A DNA stretch of 64,000 nt. Origin: Stictocephala bisonia. Its lineage: Eukaryota; Arthropoda; Insecta; Hemiptera; Membracidae. The DNA lies in contig JAQJVL010000739.1 of NCBI GenBank assembly GCA_035578905.1, forward strand, positions 1 through 64,000. Reading direction: 5' to 3'. Shown piece after piece: positions 11,016 to 23,028 of this stretch. A program made the translations under genes and the position numbers. Below the pieces are notes generated by a model. That model saw only the letters and a list, made by a program, of their open reading frames with translations, had not been told where the DNA came from and searched no databases. The stretch's first letter is position 1; each line of letters opens with the position of its first letter.

Positions 11016-11689
11016 TTTTATGAAATTCACTTGTTTTTGTAAATTAATTAAGAAATTTTTTATGCAGCAACAGTATCTAGTATTTTACAATATAATTTGA
11101 GATAGCTGTAAACATATTTGAAACATAAAAATGTACGTCTCATAAACAAAGGTCTATAATGAAAACATGCCTGAAAATATTTTCATTCTAATTTTTTCCA
11201 AACGTTTATCCTTGAAATGTGTGCATATTCTACACACTGTTGGAATTTCTCAACAACTGTTTTCATAGTCCTCCCTCATTGTTATATATTTAATCTTTTC
11301 AAAATATTTATTTTCTATTTGGATTAGTACAAACATTTTTATGTTATGTTCATTCTGGTAAATATGTTTAAAAATAATTATATTTTTTACTATACTAAAA
11401 GAAATGTTAACTAGATCAAAAAATGTAAATAACAAATCTTTCAATATCTTGTACTGAGGCTTGTAACCCTCAGGCTAGTGCGGAAACGAAATAAATATGT
11501 TTCATGTATCCTGGAGGGATGATAATAGCATTTGAGGTAATTTTGGGAAGGGATGTCCAACCTAATGTTGATTCTGGAAGGCCAGGAAGAAATATGTAAC
11601 CAGAGTCCCCATTCAAGCTACAAAACCGAAACCCAAACATCGTTATCAATCAAATGCTATTTAGGCATTCATTGAAAAAATATTTAAGG
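11016..11689. other. AT-rich DNA, nothing recognised
   Basis: Only short open frames with AT-biased codons (for example 11250-11444 minus). No homology is evident. Confidence 0.4.
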
Positions 11690-14410
11690 TGACACCTATT
11701 TGCGGCCTTTCCACCTGCGGCAAATCGGATTTTTTTCTGACATTTGCGGCCCGATTTGAACTGATCTTTAATTATTGGTTAATTTATGACTTTGGGATGA
11801 GGAAGAAGACGGACAGACTACCACTTGCGGCTCAGACTTAATTTTTCTGAGTTATCGTGTTGTTAACTAACTATACATTGAAACTCGTAATGTTAGATTA
11901 ATGTATTCAGTGTTGGTTATAGTTAAAAGATAAGTTGGTGTGATAGAAGGAAATATCAGTAACGTAAACAAATGGACTTTAAATAAATTTGTTTTTGCAA
12001 TACTTACAAAAATAATTAATTATAACTATCTTATATGGCACGAAACTTATCCAATATTGGTTATGAATTACTGGATGTTCAAATATAAAGAAACCAATCC
12101 AAATCTTCGTATTATAACGACAGGGATTACTTGTGATAATAGCGTCAAGTCCAACAGAAAAATTAGTTGACAAGAATTGAAGCATTGAGTTAATAAGTGG
12201 TTTGTGTTTTATAGTTATTTATGTTACAAGACGTACAATGTGCTTTGCTGTGGGATAAACTGATAATCAGTAATGTTTATATTGTACCATATCCTAGGCA
12301 CATAAATCTTTATTTTGTTGTCCTACTTCAGCACGATGTATTATAAAATGAACAATCGTTTGTTTGTCCATTACCCTATACATACATCTGTAGGCGTTAA
12401 ATTTAGTGTTGATTATAATCAAACAAATATTATACCTCTTGAGTTCATGAAAGGGAATCTCTGTAACCTTAACTAAACAATTAATTATGACAAAGTGTCT
12501 ATCATTTCAAAATTGTAAAGAAACCCCCAACATTCCATCCTATTACTGCCTAGATCAACATGAATAGTATAGAGCTGCGTAAACTGTTTGCTATTGGATT
12601 TAAACGTTCCAGCTACGAAAAAAAGAATCGTGATATTGCAACATCTTGCGTCCTTTACTACTGGCGCACGCCTTTACTACTGGCGCACACAATCGACTTA
12701 TCGTGAGCACCGTCAATGAAAAGTAGAAAACTAGATCCATCGTTCATCTTCATCTGTTCTTGTTTTACAGTTATTTCCACGCCTTTACCGGGTTCCCGAA
12801 TTATTACTTTTGTCTTTTAACGCAAACGATTTAATGCTTTTTCAATGATTAATTGGGTATGTCTTACATGAACTGAAGATCTTCGCCGTACAACGAATCA
12901 ATTTCTTCATTAATTAATTACACTAGATACAGCTTCATTTCCTTGCCTAGCTCTCTTAGGCAGACGACATTCACGCCCTCACATGTCCGGTTTGCAGTGA
13001 TGACTGATTCTTCAAGCGTTAACAGTTTACTGGTACACTCTCACCTAATTACACTAGATATAACTTCATTTCCTTGCCTAGCTCTCTTAGGCAGACGACA
13101 TTCACGCCCTCACATGTCCGGTTTGCAGTGATGACTGATTCTTCAAGCGTTAACAGTTTACTGGTACACTCTCACCTAATTACACTAGATACAGCTTCAT
13201 TTCCTTGCCTAGCTCTCTTAGGCAGACGACATTCACGCCCTCACATGTCCGGTTTGCAGTGATGACTGATTCTTCAAGCGTTAACAGTTTACTGGTACAC
13301 TCTCACCTAATTACACTAGATACAGCTTCATTTCCTCGCCTAGCTCTCTTAGGCAGACGACATTCACGCCCTCACATGTCCGGTTTGCAGTGATGACTGA
13401 TTCTTCAAGCGTTAACAGTTTACTGGTACACTCTCACCTAATTACACTAGATACAGCTTCATTTCCTTGCCTAGCTCTCTTAGGCAGACGACATTCACGC
13501 CCTCACATGTCCGGTTTGCAGTGATGACTGATTCTTCAAGCGTTAACAGTTTACTGGTACACTCTCACCTAATTACACTAGATATAACTTCATTTCCTTG
13601 CCTAGCTCTCTTAGGCAGACGACATTCACGCCCTCACATGTCCGGTTTGCAGTGATGACTGATTCTTCAAGCGTTAACAGTTTACTGGTACACTCTCACC
13701 TAATTACACTAGATACAGCTTCATTTCCTTGCCTAGCTCTCTTAGGCAGACGACATTCACGCCCTCACATGTCCGGTTTGCAGTGATGACTGATTCTTCA
13801 AGCGTTAACAGTTTACTGGTACACTCTCACCTAATTCTTTACTTCTAATCAAACCCACAAAATATAAATGCCGCTTTGGCCTGCGAAATTGTCGGACCAC
13901 CTAAGAGATATACGGATTTTTAAAAATAATAAGAATGAATGTTTAAAGGAACACATCTGTATAAAGGTGGACGCTTTAATTAAATGTTTAACGAATTAAT
14001 ATCATCATATGAATTTATCAAAAAGGAGACAGTGCAAATGCATTTATTACACTATAAAATATAGCCAATATTAATTATGTATTATATGAAATAAATTATT
14101 ATGAATTATGTACCTACATTATTTTCATTAGATCGAACCTATCTTTAAAAGGGAATTTTTTACTCATATAGTAACGTAAGAAAGCGATACAAAACGAGTG
14201 TTGCATCTTGTATGTACAGTATGAGCCTGTGGTAGGTGTAATAATAACATTTTTATCTACTGCCAAAGAAGAGTTGAATGTAATTATTAGATTAGTCTTC
14301 AAGTGGCACATCCCTTGCAAGTGACAGCCTTTACCAATACTAATAACCCTGGTTTAATTTACTAGGAATACCGCAAGTGGTCGGCTGCCGGAAGTGGGCG
14401 AGCCGCAAAC
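11690..14410. mobile_element. Possible transposon with TTTGCGGC-type inverted ends
   Basis: The left edge has TTTGCGGCCTTTCCACCTGCGG (11700-11721) and further TGCGGC motifs at about 11750 and 11825 (CCACTTGCGGCTCAG). Near 14370-14410 the reverse-complement motifs ACCGCAAGTGG, GCTGCCGGAAGTGGG and GAGCCGCAAAC appear. GC-rich subterminal repeats facing each other across an AT-rich 2.7-kb interior suggest a DNA transposon containing the 131-bp array. No transposase is visible and the exact ends and target duplication are not identified. Confidence 0.35.
12919..13836 (+). repeat. 131-bp tandem array, 7 copies
   Basis: Seven nearly identical 131-bp units (TACACTAGATACAGCTTCAT...GTACACTCTCACCTAAT). 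Copies 2 and 6 share the variant ATATAACTTCAT, 524 bp (four units) apart, suggesting a four-unit block duplication. Copy 4 has CCTCGCC for CCTTGCC. The repeated 62-codon frames starting in the units are by-products: 131 is not divisible by three and each frame ends inside the next unit. GC content is higher than in the flanks. Confidence 0.94.
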
Positions 14411-15214
14411 AGCATGGAACCAAATTTTAAATCGTTTTGTATATATGTATAGGGTGGAAGATAACAATAACGCATGGCATGATTAACATTTAATAAAACA
14501 TTTTACAAATGAGAGCCACCAGCCACTACTTTCCGACTGAGTCAAGTAATCGTTATCATTTCTAGTATGCTCAAATAAATTCCAAAACACTAAAACGGCA
14601 TATGCATCGCATAATTGTTAACACAAAGTTACTACATATATTCAGATCTTATACATAAAACACAACAAGACCAAAAACAACACAATGTAAAGAGCGTATT
14701 TTTTACAAAAAAATTAAAAACAAACTCATTTCAAACAATAGGTCACTTTAGTAATTGTGAAAGCCATTTACATTGTACTGCCGTTCTTGAATCAGCAGAT
14801 CTGTTGTTGCCCTTTCAAACCTTGATATGACAACATTTCAATATTGAATATACCGTGAGGAAGAAATGTCCCGGAACCGCTTTATAACGTCTAAACGATT
14901 ACAGATAAAGCAATGAAAATTGGGTACATCATTACTGCATCTATTTATCTTCTTTTTTAAGTAGCTACTGTTTTTCTGTCATATCAGGGGGACGTCCCAC
15001 AAGGAGTTAGAAGAACATTTTCAATGAGAGCATATATTGAGTAGTACATCAAATTAAAAGTCTTTAGTACTATAATGTGAACCCACAAATCCGAACTCAA
15101 AAAGTCTGCTCTTTAAAATATTACGCTGGTTTAAAATTATTAAAAGTTACAACGAAGTTCCTGTTCTAGACTGTTAAGTATCCTTTTATTGGATTAGGTT
15201 CGAAAAAATTACCT
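13837..15214. other. AT-rich DNA, no supported gene
   Basis: Apart from the TGCGG-type motifs near 14370-14410, nothing is recognisable. Small frames at 14114-14320 (minus) and 14615-14830 show no domain. Confidence 0.4.
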
Positions 15215-16730
15215 TTGTAAATGCAACAACAGGAAATTGTAACACCTATTCATAAAACTGGTGATCAGAGTGACTATGTAAACTATATACCTATTTCCAT
15301 CCTGTCATCCTTCTCTAAAGTGTTGGAGAAACTCTTGCTCAATCGTCTTCTGCCCTATTTGTCAAAAAATAAGGTTCAGGTCACAGTTTGGTTTCAGACC
15401 AGGCCTGTCAACTGTTGATGCCGTATACAACTTTATATCACAAGTTGTCTCGAATTTGGACTGTAGAACGCATACTATTGGACTTTTCTTCGATCTGAGT
15501 CGAGCTTTTGACTTGGTCAACCATAAACTTCTTCTGGGAAAACTGGAGAACGCGGGCATTAGGGGTTTTGACCTCGACTGGTTCTATTATTTTCTTGTAG
15601 GTCGCCATCAGATTGTTAAGACTCCATAATTGGATAATTTTGGATTGATGAGAAGTCAGTTATCATAACGGAAACCAATTCTTACTGGGCTCCCCCAGGG
15701 GTCCATATTGGGACCAATTTTATTTTTGATTTTTATTAATGACATCCCCAGCAGTGTGAACCATGCCAACTTATGTCTATATGCGGATTTCACCTCTGTA
15801 CTAGTAACTAATCAAGATCGTTCCAGCAGCAGAAATAGATGCTTTATTAAATGGTAGCGCTTTGTTACAGTGGTTTACAAATAATCAACTTGTTGTCAAA
15901 ACACAAAAGACTAAAGTGGTTAGATTCCACATCCGTTCTTTTGACTCCAACCTAGATCTCAATTTCATTATAGCTGAATCAGAGATAACGCCGAGTTCAG
16001 AGGTTGGTTTCCTAGAATTGGTAATTGACAGCAAGCTTGTTTTCTCAAGAATTAGCTTGGTTTATAGCAGAATTAGCAGGGGGCTATTCATTCTACGAAG
16101 ACTAGCTTGCTTTACAGATAGGCGGGTCCTGCTATCAGCGTACTATGCGTGTGTATACCCCCACGGCTTAAGCGGTGGCAATCTGTGGAGCTCAAAGTTT
16201 AAGTAATCTACACATTTTTTAGATTACAAAACAAAGCCTTACGCATCATTTGTGGCCTCCCTGCTAGGGAATCCTGTAGAAACATCTTCCGCATGAACAA
16301 TCTGTTAACATTCCCATCGATCTATATTTCAGAATCAGTCACCTTTTTAAAAAGAAATTTTCATCAATTTACTAACTCTGAATTACATAAAATACACTCT
16401 TACTCACTTCGCAATTAGGACTATTTAGATATTCCACGTCACCAATCATCTTTTTTTCAGAAACAAGCCCAGTTTGATTGTATGAAACTGTACAATGACC
16501 TGCCTCAGTATTTAAAGTCAATTGCCGATCTAAACAAATTCAAAGAACCTTAAAAGCATTCTTGATACAGGGCGAATAATATTGCATCCGAGACTTTTTA
16601 TGTAAATGACGTGATTTGTTCCTTGTATGCATTGTATTACTTAGACTAAGACTTGCTGTATAAACTATGTTGTGTTGACTATTACCTGTGACAATGTTTG
16701 TTTTTTGTGGATAAAAATCTGAATCTGATT
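15215..16730 (+). pseudogene. LINE reverse transcriptase pseudogene, 5'-truncated (jockey/CR1-like)
   Basis: Conceptual translation across several frames gives the RT half of a non-LTR retrotransposon ORF2. TPIHKTGD..DYVNY.PIS (15241-15300) and FSKVLEKLLLNRL come first, then the first catalytic Asp in FFDLSRAFDLVNH (about 15485-15525). GLPQGSILGP follows at about 15690, then the active-site box YADF at 15780-15791, where YADD is expected. LQWFTNNQLV...K and a long C-terminal block (15862-16206) come next, then LQNKALRIICGLP and a 3' tail TCTGAATCTGATT. Frameshifts separate 15418, about 15640 and 15862, and stops interrupt the C-terminus. The second catalytic Asp is lost, so it is dead. The clade is called from overall motif style only. 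Confidence 0.88.
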
Positions 16731-17548
16731 ACGGTACATTATTATGGGACGGTCAAAATTATAGTCTCAAACTTCCGATTACAGAAAAGCTTTTAGATTG
16801 ATCTGTGGTCTTCTTCCCACGGGCCATCAAGGATAGTTTTAAGAAAATTTTCTAAGGATAGTTTTAAGAAAATTCAAGTCACGACACTTCCTGGATTATT
16901 TATATTACAATGGTTGTTATTTATAAAAGAAAATTATAATAAATACTATGAACATGGCATGTGTCCTGAATATAACACAAAGGGGAAAAACAATGTAATG
17001 ATACATTTTTGCAATTATTTAAAAACACAACACATTTTCAACAACGTAGCTGTAAAAATGTTTAATAAGCTACCACTTAGTATTAGAAAATTGCCTTTTA
17101 TACAAGAAAACTATAAAGTGATTTCTTCTTAATAATCCAATCTATCTTGTTTGTGAATTTTATGATTAATTATTACATAAATGTAAAGCAAATGTATATA
17201 GTTTTGGAGTGCTATTTGAATATGTATAGCTTTTACTTTCTGTATGTCATGTATTCTATTTTAAGCCTATTGGTTGAACAAATATTTTCCGAATATATAT
17301 TTTAGCTATTTTTTGTATAGAATTTAACTGTTTATCATAACGTTCATAAAATGTTTTTTCTTTTGTTTTTTTAGCATTCTAGATCTTGATATTTTATAAT
17401 TTATTATTGCACCATAATGTTTCTGTACGTTTGTAAATACACTGTAGTAATATTGTTCATTATATTATTAGTTTTTAAGTTCACTTGACGTTTGTAATGC
17501 TTACTGATGTACTCAGAAGTTTCTGCAATAAAGATTGATTTCATTTGA
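16731..17548 (+). pseudogene. Second LINE, C-terminal and 3'-UTR fragment
   Basis: This abuts the tail of the preceding element. The translation resembles the region downstream of RT in jockey/CR1-like elements: FRLQK (about 16780), a decayed ICGL-type motif, then an intact 72-codon stretch (16914-17132) containing FNNVAVKMFNKLP and IRKLPF, ending in TAA. The 3' UTR is AT-rich and ends AATAAAGATTGATTTCATTTGA, a typical short-repeat LINE tail. A 25-bp tandem duplication (AAGGATAGTTTTAAGAAAATT) at about 16829-16877 breaks the frame. Confidence 0.75.
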
Positions 17549-18330
17549 CCCAAAACTTCATGAGATTATGATATCCACGTTCCACAATGATTCATGGTCC
17601 CTGTGGTACCTTTAACAATAAGTCACCATGTATGGATAAGGGATCGTGCAAGAAACAATAGCCGTGGCCACTTCTTAAGGAGACTCAGACTGGAGATGAC
17701 GGTCAAGTGATGGTGGACACACTGTCAAAGTTAACAACGTGACTGTGGACAATAGTTGGGTGGTACCATACAACCACAGATAACTAACTCTACCCAGATG
17801 GCTAACAGTATACGGGAAAAACGTGCGCGCTGTTTAAGGAGTATATAGCACTACAGGACTGTGAATTTAGGATGCGAAGTTGTCGCATTGAACAAATATT
17901 AAATCTCAATTATTATTATTAGCTGATATTTATTATTGTAATATTTGTTATTAATATGGTTAGTTGAATGAGTTCAATCTGGCAACGCCGCCCAGTTGAC
18001 AGCCGCTTGATGCGCTTTAAAGCGAACAGTTGACACACTACGAAAAGATTGTTAACACTCTTTAGCATGGGAATGAGCTATCTAGGTAGAATTATTTATC
18101 TGTGATACAACCCTGCTCTCTCCCGGATATTCAATGCCCACATAAATGTTTGAATTTTGCAATTTGGTGAAATCTATAAAATATGTGTGTAAATAAGTTA
18201 TGTCAATACAGGCAGTGACAAGGCGGGTTTCTCTCTAAATGATCACCATGATGAAGTGATTCATTATGAATACATTCATCAATAAAAATTAGAAAGGCCT
18301 AATCGCAACAAATTACACATTTACTTCTAG
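17549..18330. other. Non-coding spacer with a weak repeat relative
   Basis: The block TTAGCTGATATTTATTATTGTAATATTTGT (about 17917-17950) resembles CAGCTGATGTTTATTATTGTAAAATTTGT at about 46590-46620. This suggests a shared retroelement leader. Otherwise nothing is recognised. Confidence 0.4.
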
Positions 18331-18784
18331 AATGTCAATGGCCTAAGAACCAAACTGGATAACTTAAAAAAGGCAGTTTCAACGTGCGTCTATGACGTTA
18401 TTGTTCTGGTTGAAACAAATCTTACATCGGACATCACTGACTGAGCTTGGTCTATCCAATTATAATGTCCATAGATCTGATCGTTGTCCCGCTACCAGCA
18501 CCAAGTCCAATGGTGGTGTTCTTGTTGCGATTGACTCACTTATCACTATCAAAGTGTTACCTTCTCTGTCACCAAACTCTGAAAATATTGTTATATCTCT
18601 TCAATATGGTGCACATCGACCTTTACTACTTGGTGCCTGTTATATACCTCATGTCATTCTGTCAATGTTATCAGATCTTTCTGTTACTAGTCAATATTAT
18701 TCTGCTGTTCTAATGTATTTTTGTTATTTTGCATGTATTGTTATTGTAAAAATGGTGTAACCGTAAATAAATAAATGAAATGAA
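18331..18784 (+). pseudogene. LINE endonuclease fragment with internal deletion
   Basis: NVNGLRTKL (from 18331) and VIVLVETNL (catalytic Glu) are the N-terminal motifs of an APE-type LINE endonuclease. The frame breaks at about 18441 and resumes as TELGLSNYNVHRSDRC...SNGGVLVAI (frame of 18392-18760). Soon after ACYIP the homology stops, and within about 90 bp the sequence is a 3' UTR with a TAAATAAATGAAATGAAA tail (18763-18784). The RT domain is therefore missing: an internally deleted copy joining endonuclease to tail. Confidence 0.8.
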
Positions 18785-18834
18785 ACAGGTCGCTACATTA
18801 GCAGCTCTGAAGCTGCTTGGACAATATTTTGTTT

Positions 18835-20962
18835 TCCTATACATGAACGGTCCCCCCCCTGTATTTCATTTTGCTGTTCATCTTGAAAATGGATAAAGAG
18901 TGTATTCCACGTCAAAAAATGTAAATGACAGAATAAAAAACCCATCTAACACAACTCTTTTGCATGATTTTTTGAATTGCATCATCATGATGATTTTGCC
19001 AGAGGTCTTCTTTACAGTGAGGTCATGGCAACTACGAGTATGTCTGGAAATCAAACAAGTTTGTTAGACGAAATACAAATAGGGATAAAAAAGACCATGT
19101 TTTGGGCAGAGTATACACAGTTCACCCAAACAATGTTGAGTGCTACTACCTACGTCTTTTATTACATGAAGTAAGAGGGCCAACATCATTTGAATATCTT
19201 AAGACTGTTGGGGATACAGTGTATTCAACCTTCAAGGCTGCTTGCAGCGAGCTTGGTCTGCTCGAGGATGACATACACTGAGACCACGCGCTTGAAGAAG
19301 CAGCTCACTCTGCTTTTTGAGTAAGATCAGTCTGCTCTACACCATGATGATTGTGTTCTGCCAGATTTTGAACTCTCTCCTTCTTTGGCAAAAGCACCAA
19401 GAGAGTTTATCAAGACGTCAAATAGAGAAGGAGTGTAAAGGCATAAACGCACAACACCTTACTGGACTTATAAGTAACCGTTGTTTGGCACTTATTGAGG
19501 ACTTAGTCCTTCCGATGAGCGGCAAACATCTTAATAACTACGGTCTGGCTGAGGTGTCTGGTAATGTATTAAATTACATCAACAGAGATTATGCCCGTGA
19601 GCTATCTTATGATACTTCAGAACATACAAAACAAAGTGAAAACAAACGCAAGGAAACTAAATGATGACCAAAGAGCGGTGTGCGAGATAGTTAATTCACC
19701 AATAACTTCCAGCACTGGTAAATTATTCTTCCTTGATGCACCCGGAGGAACTGGAAAAACCTTTCTCCTAAACTTACTACTTGCCAAAGTCAGATAAGAG
19801 AAGAATATTGCAGCTGCTGTTGCTTCATCTGGAATTGCAGTCACACTTTCGGAAGGAGGGAAAACAGCCCGCTCTACCTTTAAACTTCCACTGAACCTCA
19901 ACAAGTCTCCATTATAAAATATTTCGAAGCAAAGCGACATGGCTGCAGTTCTAAGAGATTGTAGATTAATAGTGTGGGACAAGAGGAACATGTCACACAA
20001 AGGTGCCATTGAAGCTCTGGATAAAACCTTAAGAGATATACGAAACAACGACAGTCTCATAGGGGTTGCAACTATTCTACTCGACGGAGACTTCAGGCAA
20101 ACCCTTCCTGTTGCGCTCCGTGGAACCCCAGCTGACGAGGTAAAGGCTTCCATTAAATCCTCATACCTCTAGAAAAAGACTGAGGTACTATCACTAAGAG
20201 TTAACATGAGGGTCCACTTGAAAGGAGTTAAGAATGTAGGAGAGTTTGCAGATCTACTGCTGGCAATAGAAGATGGCGTTTTTGAAGAAAATAACGACGG
20301 AAAAATAGTAATACCAAAACAACTATGTGCAGTAGTCTCTGATTTACACTGCCTAATTTCGATGGTTTAACCCAACATCACAAATATCTAAAACAAAGGC
20401 TTGACTTGGTTAAGTGAATGAATGCAACAGTTTTTGAGTGAGACAAGAAATTATAAGTCTATTGATTCCGTTGTTGAAATGGAAGATGCAGTCCAATATC
20501 CTATGGAATTTCTTAATACACAAAATCCACCAGGAATGCCCGACCACAACCTTATACTTAAAGTTGGAGCACCTATTATTCTATTGAGGAACCTGCATCC
20601 ACCAAAACTGCGTGTAATGGAACAAGATTGTTTGTTAAATCACTAAAACATACTGTAATTGAGGCGGTTTTTCTAACTTGATGTGGAAAAGGTGAAATCC
20701 CGAATCCCAGTAATTCCAACTAACATGCCTTTTCAATTCAAGAGAATCAACTTTCCGGTAAGAGTTAGTTTTTCCATAACAATCAACAAGGCTCAAGGGC
20801 AGTCTTTGAAGCAAGTCGGAGTAAACTTAAAAGAAGACTGCGTCTCCCATGGCCAATTATACGTGGCCTGCTCCAGAGTGAGCTTTCCAGACAGTCTGAT
20901 CATTCTTCAGCCAGAGGGTTGCACAGCAAATGTTGTTTATAAGGAAGTGTTTCGGAAGTAAA
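18835..20962 (+). pseudogene. Helitron Rep/PIF1-type helicase pseudogene
   Basis: Parts of the C-terminal two-thirds of a Helitron transposase appear in order across frames: PVFHFAVHLENG (about 18859), HDDFARGLLYSEV (about 18985), then GPTSFEYLKTVGD with ACSELGLLEDD (about 19178-19272). SF1 helicase motifs follow: LNDDQRAV (Q-like), DAPGGTGKTFL (Walker A, GGTGKT at 19744-19761), VWDKRNMSHKGA (about 19972), LDGDFRQTLPV (about 20080), VGAPIILLRNL (about 20560) and TINKAQGQSLK...HGQLYVACSRV (about 20780-20880). The Walker B Asp-Glu is Asp-Lys here, and at least six stops or frameshifts occur, so it is inactive. The long minus-strand frame 19617-20153 is only its antisense shadow. Confidence 0.93.
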
Positions 20963-21082
20963 GCATTTTAAATTATTGTCAAATCCAAAGGGGTTTCACA
21001 GTTTTAACCTGGGTTTAATTCTAAAATTTCAAAATAAATTGTTCATTATTATTACTTGTTTTTATTTATGAAACCTTAGTTC

Positions 21083-21114
21083 AACTCGTGCGAAGAACGG
21101 GCACAACAGCGAGT
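21083..21114 (+). other. Helitron 3' terminus (hairpin plus CTAG-like end)
   Basis: CTCGTGCGAAGAACGGGC forms an imperfect GC-rich stem-loop, followed about 10 bases later by GCGAG then T. This is the position and shape of the usual Helitron 3' end (short GC hairpin, then CTRR, host T). One base has decayed in CTAG. It lies 120-150 bp after the helicase stop, as expected for the same element. The 5' TC end was not found. Confidence 0.65.
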
Positions 21115-21579
21115 CTAATATGTATAAAGCTGCATGTGTAACAGACTGACTCACAAGTTATACAAATTCTAACCCACTTCCAAATGGCACACATAGCACC
21201 CATTTGGCACTATGTGCCAATAACATATTGGCAAGAAACTTGAAATTCGGTACACACAGCTTTTACCGAGCAACCGACGGGAAAATTACAAAAACTAAAA
21301 TTTTTAAATTTTTAACCTCCCAACAAAATCAAAATGGCGGATGGGAATTTTGAATTGCTTGCAGAGGTTTACTTATGGTTTCATTGTGGGCAAACCGTTG
21401 GTGAGTAAATCTAAGAGCGTACTCCAGATTTTTAATTAAATTTTCTACAGATTTTCAAAGAATAATTGTGTTGTATTTTTAATATTAAATACGCAAAAAA
21501 TCGTTAAATTCCTATTTTTGTTAAAAAATTCTGTTTTTTAAAGGTTAATCGTATTTTATTGTCTTTTAAAGATATTGTA
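21115..21579. other. AT-rich spacer after the Helitron
   Basis: No gene. Short near-repeats around TTGGCACTATGTGCCAA (about 21206-21222) form a small palindrome. Confidence 0.4.
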
Positions 21580-22450
21580 AGAACTTAAAACCTTACACAC
21601 TATCTACCTTTATTACTTTGTTACGAAAACTGCTATAACATTTTATTTGTCTCTTTTCATAACCTAGAAAAAATTCAAAATGACTGACGTAAAAACGCTC
21701 ACCAATTTGTAGAGTTGAAGTGTTTGTTTTCATGATGCTCGTTGTAATATTTAGTTTGGACAACATCTATTAAAATATTAAAATTAACAATTAAATTTCG
21801 TTTCAAAACTGTCGTATACATTTTTTGTTTATACTATAATTTCCTCACAAAAAGGTGGTGAAGTAGAGTTTTATCGATAATGGTGATTTTTTGTTTAATA
21901 GTAATTCCCATTTAAAAATTATTAAAAGAAGCTAAAAACTTAAAACCTTACACACTATTATTAATAACCTTCACTTCTCTGTTAACAAAACTGCTATACA
22001 ATTTTATTTAGCCTCTTTATAACCTAGAAAAAATTCAAAATGGCTGAAGTGAAAATGCTGACCTGTTTGCAGAGTTGAAGTTTTTGTTTTACTGAAGCCG
22101 TAATATGTAGTTTAAACAATATCTAATGAAATATTCAAACTAACATGGTGTACAAATAGTGTTATAAAAATTTTCCCGGTAGCCTATATACTATCGTTTC
22201 CTCACAAAAGTCGGTAAAGTTGAGTTTTCCAAAAACGTGATTTTTTTAGTTCCTCTCTTTAAGTATGAATAAAATAAGTTGGGAACTATAAACCTTACAC
22301 TCTAATTAACTGCTTTTATATTTGATATTTTACCTCTCATTACCTAAAAAAATCCAAATATCGATATGAAAATGCTATCTTGCGAGCACAGTAGAGGTAT
22401 TTGTTTTGCTGTAGTTTCAATATTTCATTTAGAACACATCAAATGACTTT
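21580..22450 (+). repeat. Diverged ~355-bp tandem repeat, about 2.5 copies
   Basis: Units begin ACTTAAAACCTTACACACTAT near 21583 and 21938, with a third, partial one (AACTATAAACCTTACACTCTA) near 22275. Shared inner blocks include CCTAGAAAAAATTCAAAATG, AGAGTTGAAG and TTTCCTCACAAAA. Divergence is high, so this is an old duplication. No ORF. Confidence 0.75.
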
Positions 22451-22631
22451 CATGACACTTCAATACGATTTAATTTATGTCGAACTCCTTGTGGACCATC
22501 ATCCATCCATTGGAAGTGAAGAGTCACCAACTGTCCTAAAAACTGTTTCTTAAGTCCAGTACGACTTAAAAATGTACAAAGTTTAAGTTTCCCAACTTAA
22601 GTTAAGAATAGAATATCAAACCGTCTAGAAC

Positions 22632-22735
22632 ATTGAACCAACATCATTTGAATATCTTAAGACTGTTGGGGATACAGTGCATTCAACCTTCAAGGCTGCT
22701 TGCAGCGAGCTTGGTCTGTTCGAGGATGACATACT
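22632..22735 (+). pseudogene. Second Helitron helicase fragment
   Basis: About 100 bp is nearly identical to 19178-19275 (CCAACATCATTTGAATATCTTAAGAC...GAGGATGACATAC), with changes such as GTGTATTC to GTGCATTC and CTGCTCG to CTGTTCG. It encodes the same PTSFEYLKTVGD...LGL.EDD stretch. Homology ends abruptly on both sides, indicating a separate, truncated copy of the same family. Confidence 0.88.
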
Positions 22736-23020
22736 TACATTCATTGTAAGTTTTTAAAACTTTGAACTAGCGTCATTTTTTTAAAGAGCGAACTTTTCGA
22801 GTTCAGATGTTTTGGTTTATGTTCTACTACTTAAGAACTTTAATTTGAAGTACTACTCGACCTGAGGAGTATTACCAAAGATTTTCTTCTGGCTCCTTGC
22901 AGGTCGTCCACCTGATATGACAGAAAAATGGCAGTTAATTCAAAAAGTAGTTAAATAGGTGTAGTAATGTTGTACTAAGTTTTATTGCTTTATATATAGT
23001 AGTTCAGAAATTATGCAGCT
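22736..23020. other. Spacer, nothing recognised
   Basis: No feature found between the Helitron scrap and the next MITE. Confidence 0.35.
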
Positions 23021-23028
23021 GTTCCGGG

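Noticed and set aside
12943..13786. Five to seven repeated 62-codon frames
   Set aside because: Identical frames arise once per 131-bp unit and run out of frame in the next unit; a repeat artefact.
12919..13836. CRISPR array
   Set aside because: Units are head-to-tail with no unique spacers and the context is eukaryotic.
19617..20153. 178-codon minus-strand frame
   Set aside because: It is antisense to the Helitron helicase, whose motifs are clear on the plus strand.
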